Source of the DNA: an uncultured Lachnospiraceae bacterium
Lineage (GTDB): Bacteria; Bacillota; Clostridia; Lachnospirales; Lachnospiraceae
DNA length: 20,094 nucleotides
Reading direction: 5' to 3'
Assembly: GCA_910580195.1 (NCBI GenBank)
Contig: CAJTWA010000061.1
Location: 1-20,094, forward strand
Shown: positions 14,004-20,094 of the stretch, one piece after another
Layout: the number at the start of each line of letters is the position of its first letter
Numbering within the stretch: position 1 is the stretch's first letter
Made by a program: the position numbers and the translations under genes
The notes under the pieces: generated by a model
What the model saw: the letters and a program-made list of their open reading frames with translations, nothing else
Told to the model about the DNA's origin: nothing
Databases searched by the model: none

Positions 14004-15584
14004 ATGAGTGAAAAAAACATTTTGAGCAGTAAATATTTCCTGTATGCCACGGAATTTTTCTCCGGTATGTCGGTCATGGCGGTGGAATTGGGGGCAAGCA
14101 GGCTGATGGCGCCTTATTTCAGCTCCTCCCAGATTGTATGGACCGTGATTATCGGCGTGATTATGATAGCCATGGCCCTTGGGAATGTGTGGGGCGGGCG
14201 GATTGCAGACAAATCCCCTTCCCCGGACAAGCTCTATGGCAGGCTCCTCCTAGCCTCCGTCTGGATTGCGCTGATCCCCTTCGCGGGAAGGTACCTCATC
14301 GGCGGGATTTCCCTGCTCCTTGCAGCCTTTGTCACCAAAAATTTCCTTGTCTGGGCTGCGCTCTGCGCCTGCCTTGCGGTATTCTCTTTCCCCTGCGTGC
14401 TGCTTGGGACAGTCACCCCATCCTTGGTGAAATATTCCGTCAGCAGCCTTGACAGCAACGGGAAAACCGTGGGGGAACTGGGGGCTTTGAATACCATCGG
14501 GAGCATTATCGGCACGTTCCTGCCTACTTTCGTGACAATCCCTTCCGTGGGGACCGCGGTGACATTTTTGATTTTTTCCGGCGTGCTGGCCCTCCTTAGC
14601 ATCCTCTATTTTATTTCCATGCGGAAAAAAATGGTTAAGTGCGCCCTCACAATCGTGCTGATTTTTGCCTTAAGCCTAGCTTCTTCCAGCTTTCGCTTTG
14701 CATTTTGGGAAAAAGGAATCACGCTGGAGGACGAGTCCATTTACAATTACCTGCAGGTAAAGGAAACGGACTCCTCCGTCATCCTTTCCACCAACGTGCT
14801 CTTTGGGGTGCAGTCCATTTTAATGAAGCATGAAAAGCTGACGGGCATGTACTACGACTATGCCTTGGCCGCGCCGCTGATGGCCGGGATTTCCGCCAAA
14901 AACCCCGGAGATATCCTAATCCTCGGCCTTGGCACGGGGACATTTGCCAAATATTGCAGCGAATATTTCCCGGGGTGCTCCATTGAAGGGGTGGAAATTG
15001 ATGAAAAAATTGCGGATTTGGCAACGGAATATTTTGAACTGCCGGAATCTGTGCAAGTATCCGTGTATGACGGACGTTCCTATCTGGCCGCCTCTGAAAA
15101 AACGTATGACGTGATTATGGTAGACGCCTATCAGGACATCACCATCCCTTTCCAGATGTCCTCCGTGGAGTTTTTTACGGAAGTCCGGGAGCACTTAAAA
15201 CCAGAAGGGGTGATGGTGGTAAATATGAATATGAAATCCAGTTCCAAGGATTCCATCAACGACTACCTCTGCGATACGATGGGGGCTGTTTTTGACTACG
15301 TCTATACCGCCCCGGTGACGGGCGGGACGAACTGTGAAGTATTTGCCTTCCAGTCCCCTGCAGTGATGGACGCCTTTGCGGCTGGCAGGGCGTCGCTTAG
15401 GGAGGATGCGCTTTCTGGCATGATGGAAACAGTTTTGGCCCAAATGGAGCTGCGGGAGCCCGGGAACCTAATCCTGACGGACGACAAAGCCCCGGTGGAG
15501 GTGCTGGGGATGCGGGTGCTGGATGAAATCATTGCGGATGAACTGGAATATTACCGGGAACTGTACCTTGGGGAGATTTTTTAA
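14004..15584 (+). CDS. Membrane-anchored spermidine-synthase-like protein
   Basis: The protein has 526 residues. Residues about 10-230 form a membrane domain with roughly seven hydrophobic helices; GMSVMAVELGASRLMAPYFS, then the ALGNVWGGRIAD loop and GTVTPSLVKYSV, are typical of the MFS-like half of fused spermidine synthase proteins. Residues about 240-526 form a Rossmann-type aminopropyl/methyltransferase fold: ILGLGTGT (306-313), GVEID (329-333), VYDGRSYL (354-361) and VDAYQDITIPFQMSSVEFF (373-391). Soluble spermidine synthases transfer aminopropyl from decarboxylated SAM to putrescine. For membrane-fused members the reaction is often unproven, so polyamine synthesis is a family-based guess. 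The start has AAGGTGG six bases upstream. No speD or other polyamine gene is nearby. Confidence 0.88.
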   Translation: MSEKNILSSKYFLYATEFFSGMSVMAVELGASRLMAPYFSSSQIVWTVIIGVIMIAMALGNVWGGRIADKSPSPDKLYGRLLLASVWIALIPFAGRYLIGGISLLLAAFVTKNFLVWAALCACLAVFSFPCVLLGTVTPSLVKYSVSSLDSNGKTVGELGALNTIGSIIGTFLPTFVTIPSVGTAVTFLIFSGVLALLSILYFISMRKKMVKCALTIVLIFALSLASSSFRFAFWEKGITLEDESIYNYLQVKETDSSVILSTNVLFGVQSILMKHEKLTGMYYDYALAAPLMAGISAKNPGDILILGLGTGTFAKYCSEYFPGCSIEGVEIDEKIADLATEYFELPESVQVSVYDGRSYLAASEKTYDVIMVDAYQDITIPFQMSSVEFFTEVREHLKPEGVMVVNMNMKSSSKDSINDYLCDTMGAVFDYVYTAPVTGGTNCEVFAFQSPAVMDAFAAGRASLREDALSGMMETVLAQMELREPGNLILTDDKAPVEVLGMRVLDEIIADELEYYRELYLGEIF

Positions 15585-15596
15585 GAAATGCAAACA

Positions 15597-15770
15597 CTTA
15601 AGATACAAGAAATATGAAAATACTAATACTCTTGCACCAACCATGCCAACAGAAAGCAAATGCTTAAAATAAAAGAAATATGAAAATGTATCTGTACCAA
15701 CCATGCCAACAGAAAGCAAGTACTTTAAATAAAATATCCCCGTACCAATTATGCCAACAGAAAGGAAGTG
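15597..15770 (+). repeat. Three degenerate tandem copies of the Uma2 upstream region
   Basis: Units start at 15597, 15663 and 15723 with CTTAAGATA-, CTTAAAATA- and CTTTAAATA-like sequence. Each ends in ACCAACCATGCCAACAGAAA followed by G(C/G)AA. The core occurs at 15636, 15696 and 15744, that is 60 and 48 bp apart. The last core, AGAAAGGAAG, is the ribosome binding site of the following gene; the earlier ones have GCAA instead of GGAA. Confidence 0.85.
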
Positions 15771-15775
15771 TTTTT

Positions 15776-16333
15776 ATGCAATCATTGCCTCAGCCCCAAG
15801 TTATTACTTTAGAAGAATATGAAGCCCTTCCAGAGGACATGAGGGCAGAGGTTTTTGACGGGCAGATTTACGGTATGTCCAGCCCGTCAGAAATCCACCA
15901 GACCATTTCCACCGAACTGACGACGCTCCTCAACAACTACATTAAAAGCGAGAAAAGCCCCTGCAAGGTATTCCATGCCCCGTTTGACGTAAAACTCAAT
16001 GACAGCCCTCTTACGGTTGTCCAGCCTGACCTTCTGGTTGTCTGTGACCGGAGCAAGCTGGATGGGAAACGGTGCAATGGCGCGCCTGATTTTATCATTG
16101 AGATTGTTTCCCCCAGCAATCCATCTGACGACTACATCCGCAAACTCTATTATTACAAAAATGCTGGCGTGCGTGAATATTGGATTGTAGACCCCCGCAG
16201 GAAAATAGTCACGGTATACTACTTTGAAGGCGGCGCTTTTAACGTGCAATATACCTTTGACGCCGCCATCAAAGCCAATATTTTTGATGATTTCTATATC
16301 AATTTCCTTGATATGCTGGATGCATGGCAATAA
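15776..16333 (+). CDS. Uma2 family (DUF820) PD-(D/E)XK nuclease-fold protein
   Basis: The protein has 185 residues, the normal Uma2 length. Family motifs are clear: TLEEYEALPEDMRAEVFDGQ near the N-terminus, SSPSEIHQTIS (35-45), VVQPDLLVV with Asp85, APDFIIEIVSPS with Glu109, Lys123 in IRKLYYYKNAGV, and REYWIVDP (133-140). Asp85, Glu109 and the following lysine fit the restriction-endonuclease-like active site. The family is abundant and called an endonuclease, but its biological role is not settled. The frame extends 32 codons upstream through tandem repeats; ATG at 15776 is preferred because AAAGGAAG precedes it. The gene lies 191 bp after the spermidine-synthase-like gene and converges with the GH5 gene, with 32 bp between stops. 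Confidence 0.9.
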   Translation: MQSLPQPQVITLEEYEALPEDMRAEVFDGQIYGMSSPSEIHQTISTELTTLLNNYIKSEKSPCKVFHAPFDVKLNDSPLTVVQPDLLVVCDRSKLDGKRCNGAPDFIIEIVSPSNPSDDYIRKLYYYKNAGVREYWIVDPRRKIVTVYYFEGGAFNVQYTFDAAIKANIFDDFYINFLDMLDAWQ

Positions 16334-16365
16334 CCCTTATGGACCCAGAAGCTGAGCGTGCCGCC

Positions 16366-17352
16366 TTACCGGAACTGCTTCACCAGCCAGTTCCCCCAAG
16401 GGGTTAAGTCTTTCTTCTTCCAGCCGGAAGTCTTTTTCACGGAGGGCTTGATTAAGGCCGAGCTTTCCTCCTTGTTGCACAGGCTCCAGCCAATGGCGCT
16501 GATTTTATTTTTCTTTAAAAATTCCATCCATCTGGCTCCTTCTTCCTTGTTCAGCGCCCCGTTCCCAGAGGAATCGGAAATGCCGAATTCCGACACGAAC
16601 AGGGGGAGCCCCATGTCCAGCGCGGCCTGTGCCTTCTGCCGCAGGTATTCCCCATGGGTCCCGGCATAGAAATGCAGGGTGTACATCAAGTTTTTATAGT
16701 CCTTGATGGGGTCTTGGGCGGCAAGGTCTACGTCTTGGGACCAAGTGGGGGAGCCAATCAGGATGACTGCATCCTTGTCTTTGGAGCGGATGGCCTTTAC
16801 TACTTTTTTTGCGTAAGGCTTCACGTCTGCCCACGTTGTGCCGCCGTTTGGTTCGTTGCAGATCTCATAGAGGACATTGGTGTGCTTCCTGTATTTTTTT
16901 GCCATTTTTTTGAAGAAGGCAACTGCCTCTTTTTCATAAGCCTTGGGGTTGCCGTCGCTTAGGATATGCCAGTCGATAATGACGTAAAGGCCTGCCTTTG
17001 TGGCATATTTCACCCCTTTGTCAATCCGCTGTTCCAATGCTTTGCGGTTGGCCGCGTCCCCGGTGCAGTAGCCGTTGTACTCAGCCGTATACATGGCTAG
17101 GCGGACGGCGTTGATGTTCCAGTTCTTTTTCATGTAGGTAAAGGCCTTCTGGTTCACGTATTCCGGGTACCATGACAGGCCGTGGGTGCTGACCCCTTTG
17201 AGCCGGACGGGCTTGTTCTTTGCGTTGACAAGCTGGGTGCCTTTTACCTTTAAGGCTGGCAGCTTGGCTGCGTGGGCTGGGATGGGTTCCAGTGTTAGGA
17301 GGAGCGCTGCCAATAAGCAGGCTAGGCGTGCCCATGGTTTAAATTTTTTCAT
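16366..17352 (-). CDS. Secreted GH5 endo-beta-glucanase (cellulase)
   Basis: The protein has 328 residues. The signal peptide ends in PAHA-A (about residue 28). One glycoside hydrolase family 5 domain fills the rest, with no carbohydrate-binding module or dockerin. It resembles the GH5_2 endoglucanases: LKGVSTHGLSWYPEYVN (51-67), AVRLAMY (82-88), VIIDWHI (124-130), acid/base Glu167 in YEICNEPNG, HFY (227-229), nucleophile Glu255 in FVSEFG, and Trp289 in IGWSLCNKE. GH5 enzymes hydrolyse internal beta-1,4 links of cellulose or related glucans with retention. The start has GGGAAG four bases upstream. It follows the second repeat/transglutaminase-like gene by 102 bp across a weak terminator, so the two may be partly co-transcribed. 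It could act on plant glucan or on a self-made beta-glucan. Confidence 0.93.
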   Translation of the reverse strand: MKKFKPWARLACLLAALLLTLEPIPAHAAKLPALKVKGTQLVNAKNKPVRLKGVSTHGLSWYPEYVNQKAFTYMKKNWNINAVRLAMYTAEYNGYCTGDAANRKALEQRIDKGVKYATKAGLYVIIDWHILSDGNPKAYEKEAVAFFKKMAKKYRKHTNVLYEICNEPNGGTTWADVKPYAKKVVKAIRSKDKDAVILIGSPTWSQDVDLAAQDPIKDYKNLMYTLHFYAGTHGEYLRQKAQAALDMGLPLFVSEFGISDSSGNGALNKEEGARWMEFLKKNKISAIGWSLCNKEESSALIKPSVKKTSGWKKKDLTPWGNWLVKQFR

Positions 17353-17411
17353 AAATCTTCCCTACTTTCTCATCTGTTTTTCTTGTTATTGCCGGTATAA
17401 GGCGCGGCAGG

Positions 17412-17430
17412 AAAACGCAGGCTCCCTGCG
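17412..17430 (-). terminator. Short intrinsic terminator or attenuator
   Basis: On the minus strand, CGCAGG (17430-17425) and CCTGCG (17421-17416) form a perfect 6-bp stem around a GAG loop, followed by TTTT. It lies 25 bp after the stop of the repeat/transglutaminase-like gene and 60 bp before the GH5 start. The short stem and T-tract suggest partial termination. Confidence 0.5.
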
Positions 17431-17454
17431 GATAAACAGAATCCGGAAATGTGC

Positions 17455-19281
17455 CTACAGCTCCTTTGTAAATGCGGCGTGGACACGGTAATCTGTGTAT
17501 GCCGCGTTATAATTTGTACTAAAATTCCTGTCTTTTGCAAAGAGCGGGTCATAGAGCCTTCCGTCAATATCTACCCATGCATGTTCCGTATCGGAACAGA
17601 TTGTCACCTTTTCGAACCCGCATGCTTTTGCCATATATGCAAATGCGCAGGATAAGGATGCGCAGCAGCCGGAACCTGTATCAAAGATATCATTTGCAAA
17701 CGTACAATCCCAGTCTACCGGATCGGCATTTACGGCGTCCATCGTGGTACGGTACTGCACATATGGGCATTTTTTGATCCAGAGATAGCATTTATAAAGT
17801 TTGTCCTCCTTGCTGTCGGCCGGGCTTGAAACGGACTGCACAACTGCCCGCGCCTTCTGGAAGGTTGCTACCCCATTCGGCGTCAGGTTGTCCAAGGCTT
17901 TTCCATTTACATATACTTTGTCAGACGGAAGTGCCTGCATCACGTTGCCATTGCAGTTATAATACGCAGTCCCTGCAGCAAGGGATGTATCGACAGGCGT
18001 ATAGGTTCCGTTTGATAAGAGATACATCCTATTGTCGCTGCCAAGGTAATAACCGTTATATACTGCCCCGTCCACATATAACGTCTGGGCTGCAAAGCCG
18101 CAGTTCTTCTTTTCGTTATAGCTGTAGTACTCCGCCCCTGCCTGTACCATCCCAGTTAATAAAGTGCAGGTCCCGTTGTCTGCATAGTACATCGCATTTT
18201 TGCTGTCCATGTAATAGCCGGTATATACGTTCCCCTGCACATATAACGTCTGTTTGGGAAGTTTCTGGTTCTTCTTCGCTTTATAGCTGTAGTACCCTGT
18301 CCCCCCTTCTACCATTCCGGTTTTTAAGGTGCTGGTCCCTTTTTTTACATAGTACATCTTATTTTTGCTGTCCATGTAATAGCCGGTGTATGCTTTCCCT
18401 TTTACGTATAGCGTCTGCTTGGATAGTTTCCGGCTTTTCTTTGTTTTATAATTGTAGTACTTTGTCCCTTTTTTCACCGTCCCGGTTTTTAAGGTGCTGG
18501 TCCCTTTTTTTACATAGTACATCTTATTTTTGCTGCCCATGTAATAGCCGGTGTATGCTTTCCCTTTTACGTATAACGTCTGTTTGGAAAGTTTCCGGTT
18601 CTTCTTCGCTTTACTGCTGTAATACCCTGTCCCTTTTTTCACCGTCCCGGTTTTTAAGGCGCTGGTCCCTTTTTTTACATAGTACATCTTATTTTTGCTG
18701 TCCATGTAATAGCCGGTGTATGCTTTTCCTTTTACGTATAACGTCTGTTTGGAAAGTTTCCGGTTCTTCCCCTCTTTGCCGCTGTAGTACTCTGTCCCTT
18801 TTTTCACCGTCCCAGTTTTTAAGGTGCAGATCCCTTTTTTTGCATAGTACATCTTATTTTTACTGTCCATATAATAGCCGGTATAAAACTTCCCGGCAAC
18901 GAACAATGTCCGCTGGGGCAACGTCTTTTGTGTTTTTTCTGCTTCGCTGTAGTATACGGTTCCCTTGGCTGCCATTTTGGTAACCGGTTCTGCCGCCCCA
19001 TCCGATACTATGTACATCATGCCTACATTGTCCATATAATAGCCGTTGTAAACTGCGCCATCCACATAAATAAGGCCATCGTCTTTCTTATCTGCGTCTG
19101 ACGGCGTTACCGGAACTTTTTCTGCCAAGATGGAATCTGTATGTTCCTCAAGGGCCTGCATTGCATCTGCTGCCGTTACATCTGGCAATCCTTCTGCAAA
19201 CACAGAGGATGGCTGGACTGTGATAAGGCTTGCCATCAGTGCAATTGCACAGACACAAGCCACAATTCTCTTCCCTTTCAT
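17455..19281 (-). CDS. Secreted 55-residue-repeat protein with transglutaminase-like domain (paralog)
   Basis: This 608-residue protein has the same plan as the protein at 1588-3717. It has a signal peptide (MKGKRIVACVCAIALMASLI, cleavage near VFA-E), a short acidic linker without the 9-residue repeats, seven 55-residue repeats (68-452), and a transglutaminase-like domain with Cys540 (GSGCCASLSCAFAYMAKACG), His567 (EHAWVDIDG) and Asp578 (LYDPLF). Extra cysteines (539, 545, 554, 562) near the active site are absent from the paralog except at one position. The Lys/Tyr-rich repeats suggest binding to an acidic wall or matrix polymer, which is inference. The ATG at 19281 has only a distant AAAGGA (13 bases), so translation may be weak or helped by structure. 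It is the first gene of a probable unit with the GH5 glucanase. Confidence 0.87.
   Translation of the reverse strand: MKGKRIVACVCAIALMASLITVQPSSVFAEGLPDVTAADAMQALEEHTDSILAEKVPVTPSDADKKDDGLIYVDGAVYNGYYMDNVGMMYIVSDGAAEPVTKMAAKGTVYYSEAEKTQKTLPQRTLFVAGKFYTGYYMDSKNKMYYAKKGICTLKTGTVKKGTEYYSGKEGKNRKLSKQTLYVKGKAYTGYYMDSKNKMYYVKKGTSALKTGTVKKGTGYYSSKAKKNRKLSKQTLYVKGKAYTGYYMGSKNKMYYVKKGTSTLKTGTVKKGTKYYNYKTKKSRKLSKQTLYVKGKAYTGYYMDSKNKMYYVKKGTSTLKTGMVEGGTGYYSYKAKKNQKLPKQTLYVQGNVYTGYYMDSKNAMYYADNGTCTLLTGMVQAGAEYYSYNEKKNCGFAAQTLYVDGAVYNGYYLGSDNRMYLLSNGTYTPVDTSLAAGTAYYNCNGNVMQALPSDKVYVNGKALDNLTPNGVATFQKARAVVQSVSSPADSKEDKLYKCYLWIKKCPYVQYRTTMDAVNADPVDWDCTFANDIFDTGSGCCASLSCAFAYMAKACGFEKVTICSDTEHAWVDIDGRLYDPLFAKDRNFSTNYNAAYTDYRVHAAFTKEL
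17926..19080 (-). repeat. Seven tandem 55-codon repeats, central copies nearly identical in DNA
   Basis: The units are exactly 165 bp. Units 3-5 (18256-18750) are almost the same at the protein level (KQTLYVKGKAYTGYYMDSKN, then KMYYVKKGTS, then LKTGTVKKGT) and very close at the DNA level. The outer units (1, 6, 7) are diverged. That gradient is typical of recent expansion or homogenisation in the middle of an array. Confidence 0.93.
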
Positions 19282-19371
19282 AGGTTTTTATCATTCCTTT
19301 CGTTTCACTTAAGGCACAAACGGGGTGTGGGACGTGCTGTGCCCGTTACTTTTTGCCCTGCAATCCTTGCT

Positions 19372-19470
19372 GGCGGATAAGGTTTGGCGCAAAACCGCCC
19401 TTATCTGCCAAAGAATTGCAATTGGGCTGTTACATGACTGGATTCTACCACAATCTGCCTGTTCTGGCAA
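19372..19470 (-). promoter_or_regulatory. Promoter and leader hairpin of the second repeat/transglutaminase-like gene
   Basis: On the minus strand, TTGCCA (19470-19465), 17 bases and TAGAAT (19447-19442) form a reasonable promoter; transcription would start near 19435. The leader then contains GGCAGATAAGG paired with CCTTATCCGCC (19409-19399 with 19382-19372, one imperfect pair), with a nested GGCG/CGCC stem. No known riboswitch is recognised. Confidence 0.4.
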
Positions 19471-19890
19471 CCTGTTGCTGGCCGGAACATCCCCATTTTT
19501 GTTTTTGTACCAAAATTTGTCAGGCTATTCTGGATTGTGCATATTTTATGGGAATTTTGGCATGTTAAGCTGGATGTCCCAGATGCCTGCTGCCGGGGTA
19601 TGGCTGTGTTTGCTCCGCGCCTTTTGCACTGAAACATTTGCACACAGCCCTTTTGGGCATAGCAGCATTTTTCCGGGCCTGTTATTTTAACAACGTTTGT
19701 TCCTTGCAGCCGAGCAGGCGGCGAAGCTAAGCGGGCTGTATGGATATACGCATAACCCGTATCAAGAAAATATTTTAGGAATCCGTGTAAGGAGCTGAAA
19801 AATTTAAAAAACATTGTGTTCAGGTAGAGTACGCTGTTTCTTTTTCTTGAAGGATTTAGAAAGCTGCGTTCTAATAGTACAGTGCCAATG
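19471..19890. other. Intergenic stretch without a convincing gene
   Basis: Frames exist on both strands here, but none has a ribosome binding site, family motif or sensible composition. I see no RNA gene or mobile element. Confidence 0.5.
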
Positions 19891-20017
19891 CTATTGGAGA
19901 TATACTGCTGACTCAATAGGGATACCGTCATCATCCACATATTTTACATCTCCAAGCCCAACCTACTGGTTCCGGGTATCTTTCTTGAATTTCTTCCCAT
20001 GTTAATCTTTCAGGCAT
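19891..20017 (-). pseudogene. Frameshifted remnant of a short Lachnospiraceae-type protein
   Basis: ATG at 20017 has GGGAGG seven bases upstream and begins MPERLTWEEIQERYPEPVG, then stops at TGA. From the next frame the sequence continues sensibly as VGLGDVKYVDDDGIPIESAV up to TAG at 19893-19891. I recall short proteins reading like TWEEIxERYPxQWVGLxxVxYxDDDGxxIxSAVV in this family of bacteria. Against that pattern, one inserted base and a TGG-to-TAG change would explain the break. The C-terminal part is missing. Confidence 0.6.
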
Positions 20018-20094
20018 ACAAAAACCTCCCTGCATTTTTCGGTAGTGTCAAACCCTACCTGATTTTTTGTTACTAAAACCTTGATTTATTGGGA

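Noticed and set aside
15680..15775. Longer N-terminus for the Uma2 protein
   Set aside because: The extra 32 codons are tandem repeat DNA, and a good ribosome binding site precedes the ATG at 15776.
17826..18983. 385-residue plus-strand open frame rich in Ser, Cys and Leu
   Set aside because: It is the antisense shadow of the 165-bp repeat array; its own periodicity copies the real gene and it has no ribosome binding site.
19282..19371. Cyclic-di-GMP riboswitch suggested by GGGCAAA in the leader
   Set aside because: The other conserved parts (GGGACGCAAAGCC-like segment and receptor loops) are absent.
19401..19940. 179-residue minus-strand frame at the right end
   Set aside because: No ribosome binding site, no family motif, and it overlaps both the remnant at 19891-20017 and the promoter region.

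Overview
The window looks like chromosomal DNA of a low-to-mid GC gut-type Clostridia, most likely Lachnospiraceae. This is inferred from AGGAGG-type ribosome binding sites, TTGACA/TATAAT promoters, Gram-positive signal peptides and Lys/Tyr-rich secreted repeat proteins. No rRNA, tRNA, CRISPR array or intact insertion sequence was seen.

Layout. (i) 1-4761, minus strand: a probable envelope operon. It starts from a near-consensus promoter (4734-4761) whose expected start site lies inside a ten-copy pentanucleotide repeat. It encodes a secreted Ig-like protein, a secreted 55-residue-repeat protein with a transglutaminase-like domain, an MBOAT O-acyltransferase, and the first codons of another exported protein cut by the window edge. 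(ii) 4762-5640: a decayed stretch with two start-less reading frames and a 72-residue HTH protein that resembles only the N-terminal domain of a WYL-type regulator. (iii) 5773-11566: the most unusual locus. A 1423-residue protein kinase / STAND (NB-ARC-like) NTPase / TPR protein is divergent from a 425-residue HTH protein. Between them is a 36-bp near-perfect palindrome that carries a TTGACA box on each strand. (iv) 11638-13275: an AadA-type nucleotidyltransferase and a SEC-C motif protein, separated by a strong hairpin. (v) 13746-16333, plus strand: a membrane-anchored spermidine-synthase-like protein behind a leader with a 60-bp tandem duplication, then a Uma2-family nuclease-fold protein behind three degenerate copies of its own upstream region. 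(vi) 16366-19470, minus strand: a secreted GH5 endoglucanase and a second 55-residue-repeat/transglutaminase-like protein, paralogous to the one at 1588-3717. (vii) 19471-20094: non-coding or decayed, including a frameshifted remnant of a short protein.

How it fits together. Two envelope/secretion blocks with paralogous repeat-transglutaminase proteins flank an accessory block. The kinase-STAND-TPR protein has the tripartite form of NLR-like sensors: effector or signalling domain, NTPase switch, repeat sensor. With its divergent HTH partner and shared operator it is the best candidate here for an undescribed signalling or defence system, but no function is proven by sequence alone.
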